A DNA stretch of 64,000 bases from the NCBI GenBank assembly GCA_914767715.1, contig OU612075.1:6076001-6140000 (forward strand). The letters are read 5' to 3'. Position numbers and translations under genes: made by a program. Under the pieces are notes generated by a model, which saw nothing but the letters and a program-made list of their open reading frames with translations, was not told the origin of the DNA and did no database searches. Of this stretch, positions 1 to 11,003 are shown piece after piece. Each line of letters starts with the position of its first letter. Position 1 is the first letter of the stretch. The stretch is from Membranipora membranacea (taxonomy: Eukaryota; Bryozoa; Gymnolaemata; Cheilostomatida; Membraniporidae).

Positions 1-283
1 ATTATGCCCAAACTGTGCTTCGGAGAACAACATGAGAGATTGGAAGTTTATAAAATTAATTATATAGAAGCTAATAAAATAAAAGGTATAATGTTGAAAA
101 TTGATAATAATGGACAATGTGCCAACGCATATACTATGTTAGCCTGTTGGACAAGCTTTGTTTGGGGGAGGAGGGGGGGGGGGGTACAAACCTCCCCTCA
201 AAAGCTTTTCAAAATAGGAGAATACTATTTTAGAGTATATATAGGTTTTATCCATGGCACTGATACATCTTTACGCTTCATAC
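1..283. other. MED27 intron, partial
   Basis: This stretch follows the donor of the last visible MED27 exon, so it should be intron. It carries a G run near 166-183. I see no exon, and the open frames here do not resemble MED27 or another family. Confidence 0.5.
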
Positions 284-2472
284 CTATAGTCAAGACAAGA
301 ACTGTTGAGTCACCAAGCGGACGATAGTAGTCTAGCTTAGTATCCTGATGTTTGTGTTCTAGACTAGTCTTCAGCCTACTGATGATACCATCTACGTGGG
401 TCGGGGGCAAATTGTGTACCTCACGCTTATTGCGCTTAGCCATTAAACCTGTAAAGAAGAAGAGAATTACAAGTATTTAGCTCTGATGCTAAGCTTGCAA
501 CAGGATAGGTGGCTTAGACGCTATGCAGATAATTTTAAGTTTTTCTGTTTCTCAAAGTCGGTGATTCCAGACAAATCATAAGGTTTCTCAAAACTTTTCC
601 TCAAAACTGGAATGTCAGTTAATCACAGTATCACATAAGAACTCATATGCTAACAGGTTGCAAGTTGAAGCAAAAAGTTGGTGTCGGTCTCCATTAATAT
701 AAATATTGGAGTCAAAGTCACAACAATCCCAAGTTAGCCAATGTGCCGACTCTGATATATCAGATTTCTTATAAGTTCAATTTCAGTCCTCAATTCATGT
801 CCATACATCATGACATCCTTAGGGTTTGTTGTCAGTTATGTATCTAGGTCACTTAGCGTTACCGTTTGATGGTCCAGTTCTTTTGAGTTGGTTGTCTCTG
901 AGAAGACTGCTGGCACACATAGAATACTCCTGCATCCTCTTGGTCCAAGTGTATGAATTTAGCACATTGTGAAACGACTGAAACAAAATCACAGCTTCAT
1001 TGTTAGGAGAAGAACGTATCCGAGCAGATTGAACCAGTGAAATAATCAATAGTTCTGAACAATGGCCAGAGTGATGATGTATGTCACTTGATATTAATAT
1101 TCTGGCTAGGAGGTGAAATTTCCAAGATTGAAATCTCGAAATGCTATCCTTTAGTTATAGGCCTTAATATCAATGACCACAAATCACCATTACAAAATAA
1201 AGTACAGTTGTGAAATACCCTTTACCAGTGTTTCCTACATATCGTAGCAGCGGGTGGATTATGTATACCCACAAATGAGTGTAGCAAAAGTAGAGAGCTG
1301 AGCCTAGCATACACCCGCCCCAGCATGCAATCACATGAATCCAACATGCATTCAGACAAGCACACTTTGCCTGCCATTGTACTCCTTTGTTCACAAAACA
1401 AAAGGCCTTTTGTTACACAACTCTCATAGGTGCATTGGGGCATGTCTCCCTGACATCGGCCCCAGGGCCTATCCAACATACTACAGCATAGGTGTACTTT
1501 ATTTTGTAATGACAGCATTAGTTTAAACAAACCAATAATTGCTCAGCAATGGTCAGATTTAAAATTTGACAGGATAGCTGCCGGCATCAGTAAATACTCA
1601 AAACCGTATCATTGTGCTGGCTCTAAGCCAACAAAGTAACCACTGGTAACCATGACAACAAACCTCAAATCTCTCATTTTCTGGTTCTAATGATAAGGCC
1701 ATAGTGTTGATAGACTGAGGAGGATTGTTGGAAGGAAGAGAGTTTCCGGCATTCTCGAGTTCTGTGAAAGCATTGTCCATTGTAATCAGTCGCTGTTGGA
1801 TACCGCGGAGGTAAGCCTGGTTCTCCTGACCTTCTGACGGCCCTGAAGGAAAGAATAGCGATAATCAAGCTCAATGACTCCATAACTACTAACATTGAGT
1901 ATTGAGATGCCACCTTTGGCCACATAGTAACTGGAATCAACTGACTAAACAAACGCAAATTACTGAAGGGCTTCAACTTGAATTTTTTTAACCACACGAG
2001 TTCATCTGACGCTAGTAAAGGTTTCAGGCATAGTACAAAATCGGACATACACTATGGGTCCAGCAAAAGAGAGACCAATGAGTACAATTTGTAGCAATTT
2101 TAAGCCTATATATAGCCAAAAGCTTGTGTGAGATTTGCTTCTCAAAAGTGCTCCTCTGAAAAATCAGGAAATTTACAAGCTAGGCCTACAATCAAGAGGT
2201 GATTTATATTGAACTGAAAGGAAACGCTCCACTAAAGAGAATGAACAGCATGCATGTTTTCAAATTCGTATCTTTTGGAGTGAAGAAACTAATATCCACT
2301 AATATTATGAATGGTTATTGGTTGGCCTACTAATACTATCTATCATAAAAATAAAATACTCACCATTGCCAAGACTGTCAAACAATGATTGCAAACTAAC
2401 TCTAAGCTTCTGTAGATGTTTCAGACTATTCTTTATGTTCTCAGCAGCCTCAATATCAGCAGTAACATCCAT
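284..2472 (-). CDS. MED27: MED27, Mediator subunit 27 (5' part; C-terminus outside window)
   Basis: Four exons can be joined on the minus strand: 2364-2472, 1664-1842, 863-977 and 284-448, with GT-AG sites and matching phases (1, 0, 1, then 1 at the left end). The start ATG is at 2470-2472 and opens with MDVTADIEAAENIK. MED27 is a subunit of the Mediator complex that links activators to RNA polymerase II in the nucleus. Recognition rests on the order of features shared with animal MED27: an N-terminal helix ending SLFDSLGNG, the helix around YTWTKRMQEYSMCASSLL (compare AYKWSNKLQYHAGLASGLL in vertebrates), then LPPTHVDGIISRL and VLVLTIG (compare LPPQYVDDVISRI and MLLVTLG). The donor at 283/284 cuts after LTI(G). 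The remaining C-terminal half, including the zinc-binding end, must lie left of base 1; I found no convincing exon for it in bases 1-283. It starts about 0.9 kb after the stop of the tandem-KIX gene. Confidence 0.85.
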
Positions 2473-2788
2473 TTTTTCCAATTGATAGTTTGGCAGTAAG
2501 AAAAGGTAGAAGTGAATTCTTGGAGAAGAAAAAAAGTGATTTTCACTCACTCTAAAAATAAATTAGCCTGACTGCAACACATATTGGTGACTTGGATACA
2601 CATTGTCCGCCCCATCTAAAATGGATTACGGTGGTTCGTATCTCGGTCGTTCACCTTTGTTGGACCTTGGGGAAGAACAGAGAATTATGTTTTCGGGTTG
2701 TCTCCTCTTTGAGTAAGGGAGCACGACTCCTAATAACAAATTGCACCTTTCTCACTCTACTATCGGCAGGGAAGGGGGTTATTGGCAA

Positions 2789-2850
2789 CATAGCCAAAGT
2801 GCTCAGACGGCTCAATTGCGCAATGGCACCTTCTGAGCACTTAGACTATT
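2789..2850. repeat. Small foldback element
   Basis: The ends read ATAGCCAAAGTGCTCAGA and TCTGAGCACTTAGACTAT, which are near-perfect inverted copies. The same end sequence bounds the larger foldback element at 12,072-12,334, so this looks like a deleted member of that family. Confidence 0.6.
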
Positions 2851-3199
2851 TGCAGCAGGGAGTAGGCAAGGTTTCTTTTAGCCTTCTGTTTCAATATATT
2901 GCTCAAGTATCGAAACAATACAGGAGACGGGAGAATTCATTTTTTTCTTAAAATCCATTAATAATAAGTCTGATCTAACATTGATGCTTTCTATTGAAGC
3001 AATATGTTAGCTCCTTGGGTGAAGGGATATATCGGATTGAATGCATCAGTACTCCAGCTCAGAGCTCTGCCCTTAGGTCTTTGACCTGTTAACATTTGCT
3101 CAAGTTTCTAAGAATATGATTTTAAGAGCACCAATATTAATATCAACACCATATAAATACAATTATCCTGCTATAATCAACTGATTACAGCACTAAGAC

Positions 3200-3256
3200 T
3201 AGCTTGTCTTGACAATCTTTGTCAAGCCCCACCGAACAAAGCTTGTCAAGACAGAC
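3200..3256 (-). repeat. Dispersed repeat with internal palindrome
   Basis: It contains CCACCGAACAAAGCTTGTCA, the reverse complement of a segment at about 30,343-30,370, and it is itself partly palindromic around the word TTGTCTTGACAA. A related shorter piece lies near 10,500. Confidence 0.5.
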
Positions 3257-3388
3257 ACTAAGACATACTCTTCTATATCTATCTAAATTGTATCCAAATG
3301 CATTGAGGAGTCATATCCATGCAAAAAAATCAGTAAACCTTTCAATCAAGCTAAACTTGTAATAATATCTTAGTCTATGGCACTGTGT

Positions 3389-6300
3389 CTATGGCTCTTC
3401 AGGATCTGATGCCAATTGTTCATGTATCCTGATGCTGTTGTCTATGAAACGCAGTCTATGGCACATGAAGGTGTGATGTTGATTGATTAGAGCATCGAAG
3501 TAGCAAGCATTTTTTGTTTTGCTCTCTGACGGTTTAGTTTTACAAAATCCAACCGCTGGTGGGATTCCTGCAAATATTCATCGAAAGTATCAATCAACGA
3601 TTCATAAACTAAGCTCTTTTGATATTCACAGTGGAAATTACATGAACTTATATACAATGATAATAGTCACAAACAAAGACTTGATTTAACATCTAAATAT
3701 CCACTTCCGATGTCAAATGACAAAACTGTTGCAAATGATTATCATTCATAGCTTTTGGACAGGTTTAACTTATGCAAAAAAAATCATAGGTCCTGTTGAG
3801 ACTGTGCTTTTGCCCAATAAAATCTTTAATCACATTGAAAATATGGTTTTGAGCTGCAGACTCTTGAATCTACCTCGTTTTCTGTTCTGAATCCTAATAC
3901 GAGCAAGGTTCAAGTTTTTCTGTCTCTGTTGCCAGCATTTCTCTTCAAGCGCTTGCAGAGTTGAGCTTATTTCTTTTTCAAGCAAATGATTGTACTCCTC
4001 CTGCAGGAAACATGCTAGCAAGTTATAGATTCATGATTTGATATATTCATTTATCATTATATTAGTTTGGAAATATGATTTTCGGCGAATCAACTCATCA
4101 ACTCATCAATTCATTTACAGTCTTGTTTTGTCTTATGTAGGGGGAGGGTAGTGGTATGAGACCGTATTCTCCAGAGAACAGGTGATTGACACCCATAGCG
4201 CTCAAAGACCCCGGGACAATTTTGACTATTACTGATAGAACACATCCTTGATGTTAGAAGGATGAGTAGTTCCATCGGTTGGTTTTGTGATTACATGATG
4301 TGTCTGAGTCTGAGAAGTTTGTGATTTGTGAGAGTTGTGGGTTGAAGTATGATTTGAGTTTTGTGGTTTGTGGGTAGGGAGAAGCCAGGGTAAATCCCTG
4401 GAGACGAGTGCGGGAATCGAACCCGAGACCTCTCGCTTGATAGCAAAGGATGTGATCATTTGCGCTATCAAAGCTTCTTCACAGCATAGCAGCAGTGGTG
4501 CTGCCGCTCATCAATAAAATCAACCCAAATAGTTCAAGGTTATCGGAGTGGTTTGGGGGTTTACCCAAACTTTATTTAATCTTTACCCAAACTGACGGTA
4601 CTTCCCCAAACCAAAAACTGCAAACCCAGAAAAGTGATCTGAGGCCAATAACTGTTTTTCTGCGGTGAGAACCACCATACTAACCCTGCTATCTGTCGCC
4701 CTGTATATCTCCACCTCTCTGTTCTTAATGTAGTTTACAAGATCAGACCTACGGGAGGTGCTCAGTACTTCTGTTGACTGGAAGACTGGCTGTAATCTGA
4801 ATAAAATATATAAAATAAAAAGTTTCAGCACTAAAAAGAATGACTTGTTTAATGTACTTCTCCCATCAGGTTTGATATTGGAATGAGGTCTCCTTTTTTC
4901 GAGATATATATTGAAAGAAGACTAACTGTCTGAGAAGTTATAGGCTAATATATCAAAGGATAAGATATTGTATGAGGCAACCGATCAATAAGTAGGATGT
5001 ATATTGTTATTGTAATCTGTAATTATTGGCACAAAATTAATCACCAAGAAAAATATCTCAAATCACAAGTTTCAGCACTAAAATAAATGACTCAAAACGA
5101 TTCAATTTTCTTCTCTCTTCATGTTTGATTTGGTAATCCCCGTTGGAACTGTAACCGTTGGAATGAGGTCTCCTTTCTTCGCAATATATATAGATAGATA
5201 TTTTTGTGATTTACTATGATGACGATAAACATTTTATTGCATTTTTTATGTACTGTCAGATCTAATTTATACATTTAGTCGTATATTGATTGACAAATTA
5301 AAGTATTCGCACAAAAAAAAATCTGTCTGTGAAATTAGAGGCCAATATATCATAATTATAGGATCAGATATTGTATACATCTGGTCGAAAATTGTGGTTT
5401 TCAAGTTTTTAAATTCATCTAAAATAAGAGAAGTTGTCATCTGTTTTCCCAGGAGGAGACAACTTTTTGTGTCATCATTCCATTGATGTGCATGTCTGTT
5501 CATAATGACTTAGAGTATGGATTTTCAATACTAATAACACTACCTCCAAACCAGCAGGGACAGGTTTCATGTTAAAAGAAGAAAAAAATACAGGTGAAGC
5601 AAGAATCAACTTAGAGTAATACTCTAGGAAGTCAGTTTTTCCTATACCTTCTGATGTTTGGGGGCACTTCACTTTTGTTCCTAAATTGGGTGGTATCAGA
5701 ATACTTTACCCAACTGAGCCACCTTCTAGTCCTGGGTTGTATCAGGGTACTTACCTAGCCCCTCACTCCGCTATGATTACAGGCCAGGGTCAGTAGATGA
5801 AACTCATCAGTCTTCCCTCTTTTTAATCTGATGATCGCAGTTACTTACAATTTGCAAACTTCTTGGCTCCTCATATCCAAAGTTACATATGTATGCCATT
5901 CTTTAGCTGGCACATTACCACTAATAGTAGTTGCAGTCACATCATCCAGCGTTAGGTCTGCATATACATGAATAATAGTTATAAACATGTAATAGCTTGT
6001 ATATGTATTTCTTCTGCCAAAAAAATACTACCAGTATTTTCAAAATATAGACAATATTTTTATAAGATAATAACCTGTCGGGTGTGCTCCTATTTCCCTT
6101 GAGAGAAAATTACAGCAAATACAGGCCTTACAGTCTATTTTGTATTTTTTGTTGTGATGATCTGGGATCAAACAACACTTAACACTATTACCAAGTTTTT
6201 GTTCAGACAGACTTGCTAATAGTGTCAAGTAGATGTTGTGAGTCCCTACCATCATCACCAAATATACTCACTAGCCTGTAGGTTAGCCTGTTTCTGCCTT

Positions 6301-7231
6301 TGCTCCCTTCTCTCTTTGATCTCCTGAGAGATTCTGTGAATCTTTTGTGTGATGAGCTCTTCATACTCATCCTGATACAAAAACAAACCAGGCCATCTGG
6401 GATCAGCGTAGGCAAGCAGAGGCACTACCAGATTACCCACGGCAACACACTCTCTTTCTAGGTTAGATTAATTTTCTATACTTAGGTCGGCAAATAGAAA
6501 TGACATTTGCAAAGAACAGAGCAAGGCTAGTTAGAGCCATCAAGAAACTTTATCATAATACAATGTTTAGTGATGCTGAAAGGTCTGCATGCTGATTGTG
6601 CGAGTGTTCAGTTGGCTCCTGGATATCTAAGTCTCTCGGATTCGATTTTGATGCGATCAGAAAGTATTGTCACATTTGATCCGGGTGTCAGTAAAACAAT
6701 AATGTAGCATAGATACCATGCTGTGGGCAGTCTTGTACATTTCTATCTCCACTTTGTTTGCAAAATGAGTGAGACTAGCCATACGACGGTCCCTGTGGCC
6801 CTCTGTTGATAGGAACATGGCTTGTACTCTACAACAGAAGAGGATTATTTTAAACAATAAATATTTCAAAAAGAAAATCAAGTTTGAAATGAAGTTAAAG
6901 ATATATATATATATATACACAGTCGATAAAAGTACAAGCACTTATATCAGACCGAGCAATAAAGACAGACTGACAGACAGACACACAGACACACAGACAC
7001 ACAGACAGTGTTAACCTGACTACAGCATGAGCATTTGGTGAGGTTTATTGGATTTACTCCAAGGTAGCAAGTCAACGTTAGCTCCGTGACAATGACAATA
7101 CTGAGGTTGAGAGGTACTTACAATTTGCTAACTTGCTCACGTCTCATATCTGAAGTCATATCGGCGTGCCATTCTTTCGCTGGTTGATCGACTATCTCGA
7201 TAGGTGCAGCTGTTATTGCGTTATCAGCCAT
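3389..7231 (-). CDS. Tandem KIX-domain protein, CBP-derived (two KIX domains, no HAT)
   Basis: Seven exons join in frame: 7122-7231, 6717-6828, 6272-6371, 5849-5957, 4685-4796, 3874-4000 and 3389-3567, giving 282 residues. KIX 1 spans about residues 15-100 and KIX 2 about 122-212. Each is built from three exons with the same boundaries and phases (1, 2, 0, 1) as the KIX exons of the CBP gene downstream of which it lies. Shared words include AKEWH, VQAMF / LQPVF, EMYKTAHSM / EIYRATDSR and DEYEEL / EEYNHLL. The start is fixed by an in-frame TGA immediately before the ATG at 7229-7231. KIX binds transactivation domains of factors such as CREB, Myb and MLL; here no acetyltransferase or bromodomain is attached. 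The last exon (acceptor TTTGCAG, 60 codons including stop) is less certain: the sixth exon could instead read through to a stop at 3830-3832, followed at once by ATTAAA. The role as adaptor or decoy is inference. Confidence 0.82.
4229..4480 (-). repeat. tRNA-derived SINE-like element
   Basis: On the minus strand there is a tRNA-like head with an A-box-like TAGCGCAAATGATCA and a good B-box (GGTTCGATTCC, near 4415), followed by about 150 bases of unrelated, A/C-rich body. The anticodon arm does not fold into a five-pair stem with a seven-base loop, so I do not call a functional tRNA. It lies in the intron between the fifth and sixth exons of the tandem-KIX gene. Confidence 0.5.
6898..7012. repeat. 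Microsatellites (TA)n and (ACACAG)n
   Basis: A run of TA dinucleotides near 6900-6917 is followed by CAGACACA-type repeats at about 6975-7012. They lie in the first intron of the tandem-KIX gene. Confidence 0.8.
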
Positions 7232-7734
7232 TCATATAGACTGGTGAGGAACAGTTTGACTGCTCAAATGGCTCTGAATGGCATTCAAATTTCAAAAATA
7301 TAATGGATTACTACAAAACTCCAATCAAAGCTTCTTAACTAGACTAGACTATATGTGATTTGATTGTAATAAAGTGCAGTACTCGTCTTGATGCTATGAG
7401 AAGTGTCAGTTTGCACTCTAAAACTATAGCCAAACCCTCTTGTTGTATCACTGTTTAAGTCCTTGAAACATCTAACTGACGTAAGATAACATGATATAGA
7501 TATTTGAATAGCCGATAAAAAATAAGATAAACAATCTGACTGTTAACCTAATGAGGAGGAAGCAATTTCAATTTAAAATTGGACTGCTGTTAATTCCTTA
7601 TTCAGTTGGGACTCTCATCAAATGCAAAATTACAATCATAAAATTAATATAATACGTAAATAATATATATCATATGTTTATAACTATCATTTGGCTACTT
7701 GCCATCACTGATATTTCAATGTTAGCACAACAAA

Positions 7735-7919
7735 GGGATTTCCGCCAGAACAGCTTGTATTTTATAAGGATCAACCTGCCTTGCTAGGGAATTCCATAGC
7801 GTAATGCAGATGAAGTTGCATGCTTTATGACAAACCCTGAAGCCCAAACCCCTGTTTTTATTGCAATGTTCAGAGATGTTCAACGGCAGAGCATTATGGG
7901 AAAGATCTAAGTCAAACAT
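7735..7919 (-). mobile_element. Possible LINE reverse-transcriptase C-terminal remnant
   Basis: A short minus-strand frame contains ICITLWNSLARQVD. The LWNSL word after a Phe-rich stretch is typical of the C-terminal end of LINE (CR1/Jockey-type) ORF2 proteins. Only about 60 codons remain and no RT motif is visible, so this is a weak call. Confidence 0.3.
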
Positions 7920-8332
7920 AATTGTAATGGGCTGGGAATATTACTGCTTTAGAAGGTGAGATTTTCCTGTACCGCAGCAAATAGCAGCTACACTGGAAGC
8001 TGATGAGATTCAGTCTATAGTGATGAGTATCTCTAGTACAATGAACCCAGATACAGATTCTCTGTGATTTGTACGATGGTGAATTTGTTCGAGCACGCTG
8101 CCATTGAATACTAAAATAAATCAGCTAGCTCTTAGGATTGTATACCACATCTGTGTATTCCGTCTTCTGACTGACACGTGGAAAGACATGCTGACAAGCT
8201 GGATAGACAGCTAAAAACTCACTGCAAGGGGTGCCAGCAATGGGCCATGTAAGGCCATAACCCTAACACGTACTTTGTGTAGTGAATAGCGAGTATGCTA
8301 ACTAAACCATCAACAAATTATTTTTTGGGGAT

Positions 8333-8500
8333 ATGAGATGGTGCAATCCATTAGCGCGCTTGCTATTCACTGCCAAGCAATTAGTGCTGCAGGTGTTGTG
8401 GGTTTGAATCCCTTCAGGGGAGCTTTTAAGGTTGATTGTTCCAGCCCCCAGCACCCTCGGGTGTATACCTGTTCTTAGAATTCATCTCACAATATAGACA
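8333..8500 (+). repeat. tRNA-related SINE-like element
   Basis: The plus strand reads TTAGCGCGCTTGC (A-box-like), then GGGTTTGAATCCC (B-box with paired flanks), then an unrelated body. The spacing fits a tRNA-derived SINE head. The anticodon region does not give a convincing tRNA. Confidence 0.45.
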
Positions 8501-9297
8501 ACTATGATGAAATTGCTTCTCGGACTATCGGCTAAGATCAAAGTGTCGCTGCCAATTGGCAATTAGTGCCTGTTTCAGTTTCTGGCAGCTTGCTGCACAC
8601 TCACGCTTAGTAGGTCCTCTATGGCCTCACCTCTAGGATGCATTCTAGTTTTCTAGGATGTACCACACTCTCAGTACGAGGATTTTGGGCAACTTGCGTT
8701 CTTCTTTAGGGGCAGCCTCTGTTTTGTCATAAACAGGGTCAAAGAAATCAACCGTGTGCCCATTTCTGTCCATCTTTTGATTTAGTTCGTCCAACTATGT
8801 CCAAAAAATGGGCAGACACGGGCAGGGGGACGTGAATCCCGTCCGCCGCACACCTCTCGTTGCAACTGCTTATCAAACCTCTGAGGATCAGCTGAGGATG
8901 CTGTCAGCATGTATGTTAACAATGGTGATATTGTGCAAACCTCTGATAATACGTGCCTGACTGTACTGACCACAGAAATAGAGTATCGATGTCTATGGTA
9001 CTGACTTAATATCTCAATGATTACTAAAATTACTAAATGATTACTAAAAAAGATTGTTAACACTTTGAGTATTTATTAAAAAAGGTATTTCATAGCTTTT
9101 CTGTTCTACAGGTACGATGGATGATGGTGATGATGGCATTTGGATTTCTTATGCTGAATGTGTTTGGCTACAAGTTAAAGCAGTCAAGCAATGATGATGA
9201 TGGCCAGGCCAAAACAGTGAGTGTAACAATCATATCATCATGAATATTCTACTGTCAAATCTTTTGCAAAAGACGGCATGGAAAGATATGACAGTTA

Positions 9298-9375
9298 GGG
9301 ACTGGCTATTTTTGCAAGCCCATTGTTTGGCAAAAGAAAGCTAATGATGCCATTCCATTAAGGAGTTCAATGAAC
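9298..9375 (+). repeat. Left arm of inverted repeat flanking the TAZ2-only gene
   Basis: GGGACTGGCTATTTTTGCAA and the following bases to about 9375 recur in reverse complement at 13,106-13,184 with only a handful of mismatches. The outer end is preceded by TA at 9296-9297. Confidence 0.75.
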
Positions 9376-9887
9376 ACAACAGACAAGGAAATTTACAACC
9401 GAAAAACTTTAAATTAAATAGAAAAATAAAGAAAAATAGTCTCAAAAGATTGATTGCATCAATCAAAATATACCATTGAAATAGATATAGTCGCCTGAGT
9501 TGATACCATTACCAACTCGATTTTGTTGTTTCCTCATATGCTATTCTACCGAAAGTCCACACTGATTTCGAGATTTCACTATTAACATGTGTATCTCTGA
9601 TCGATAGAGCCTCTGTCGTAAATAATTGGCACCTACATCAGGCTAAAAGAGAGGACAACTCTGATTTTATCAAACAGACATGATCAAAAAACATATACCT
9701 AGCTCTGCATTATTAGCAATTTTTTCCTTCTCTCTTCTGAGCTTAGGCTAGCAATACACAGTTTCGATGTAACTTTGTTTGTCAAAAATATGTACTTTAT
9801 TCTCTTCTAAAACTGAAAATAGTTAAGATAAGATTTTAGGAAAGCAAAAAACAACCACTGTTCGTATCGAAGTATTCCCATAGCAAC

Positions 9888-10172
9888 GTGCAAAAACTCA
9901 GGTCTAGAAGGGTCTAGACACTAGACTCTAGAGTACGTTATCTCCCCTGTTACAGATTAACTTACTATAATATCTTTGCTAGGCTACCTTTGGCCATAAC
10001 CGATTTGGCATTATTTCTGATGTATGTATAACAGCCTGGTAACTGTCCTAGGCCAACCAGGGCTAGGTTTACTGAATACTGTTAGTGGATCAATATTTTA
10101 GTGTCAATCTGTAACAAGGGAGATAATGAACTCTAGAGTCTAGACCCTTCTAGACCTTGGTTTTCGCACTTT
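9888..10172. repeat. Foldback (MITE-like) element with about 60-bp inverted ends
   Basis: The left end (GTGCAAAAACTCAGGTCTAG, then the GAAGGGTCTAGA region through CTCCCCTGTTACAG) is repeated in inverted orientation at the right end (from CTGTAACAAGGGAGATAATG to GTTTTCGCAC). The interior of about 150 bases has no coding signal. Confidence 0.75.
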
Positions 10173-10364
10173 GAATTCGGTTATATCTTTCAATAAGAAG
10201 AACCTGGCATTGGCTCTTCTTCTAATATATTGGCTAGTAATACTCCCAACTCAACACATTATAAAACCTATCGATCAATTATTGAGTTGTTCATTGCACA
10301 GTGTCATGCTCACCATTAATACTGTAGTGAGGCCATCACCCATTTCTTTTCATCTTGATGACTT

Positions 10365-10430
10365 TAGGCACACTGATCGAGTGATATACTATTGCATGTA
10401 TATCTCTGATCGATAGACAGTGAATTAATT
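10365..10430 (+). repeat. Fragment of a MITE family ending in CTGATCGATAG
   Basis: The segment around GATATACTATTGCATGTATA and CTCTGATCGATAGACAGTGA matches ends of the elements at 21,350-21,560 and 28,445-28,640. A related end occurs at about 9585-9612. Confidence 0.6.
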
Positions 10431-11003
10431 CACCTAGCCTCAGGGCAGTTGAAATGTAGTGTTAAGGAGACATATGGTTGATTACCCTAAAGTCTATAGC
10501 CTGTCTTGACAAGCTACCAAACAAACCCGATAAAATCATGACAAATAGCCTCAGTGTTCTTTCATAAATAGGGAAGTGAAAACTTGGCACATGATATTCT
10601 GTGAGTCAAGCTTATGCACATATGTCTATAAGCAAAATGCTGTATGATCTATTTGACTATTGCTTTAATTTCGACGGGACAATTTTTATCGATGTCCGTA
10701 GTGATAATATCAAACACAAGAAAACACTATAAAACATAAATGTTGTGAGTGAAAACCGAGACGAGACCGAGACGTATATCGATGCCGACAAAATTAGAAA
10801 ACTGCCAGTTTGTTGGGATCTGAAAATGATACATAATTGACAATTGATCAATGGTCACGATAATAGATCATAATACAGTATAGTTAGGTGTTGACCGTAC
10901 ATATGGCCAATTGGGTAACATGTGTCTGTGTCGGGGAGACAAGTCTCACAAGACCAAGGCATTGCCATCACTATGGGCGGCAATATCAAAAGACAAGTGA
11001 GGA

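Larger units (their letters stand above)
2473..3388. other. Intergenic spacer between tandem-KIX gene and MED27
   Basis: About 0.9 kb separate the proposed stop of the tandem-KIX gene from the MED27 ATG. The interval should hold the 3' end of one gene and the promoter of the other. It contains a small foldback element (2789-2850) and an inverted copy of a dispersed repeat (about 3200-3256). A plus-strand open frame at 2592-2951 has no recognisable homology and crosses the foldback element. Confidence 0.5.
7232..11003. other. Intergenic region between TAZ2-only and tandem-KIX genes
   Basis: About 3.8 kb with no supported gene. It holds the promoter of the tandem-KIX gene, a possible LINE remnant (7735-7919), a SINE-like piece (8333-8500), one arm of a long inverted repeat (9298-9375), a foldback element (9888-10,172) and part of another MITE family (10,365-10,430). 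The remainder is AT-rich and shows nothing I can name. Confidence 0.6.

Noticed and set aside
2592-2951. Plus-strand open frame of 119 codons
   Set aside because: It crosses a foldback element, has no recognisable domain and lies in the short spacer where gene ends and promoters are expected.
4394-4475. Possible functional tRNA gene on the minus strand
   Set aside because: The T-arm and B-box are good but the anticodon arm does not fold with a seven-base loop, and a SINE-like body follows; treated as a SINE head.
10171-10416. Plus-strand open frame of 81 codons
   Set aside because: It lies between and across MITE-like elements and shows no protein family features.
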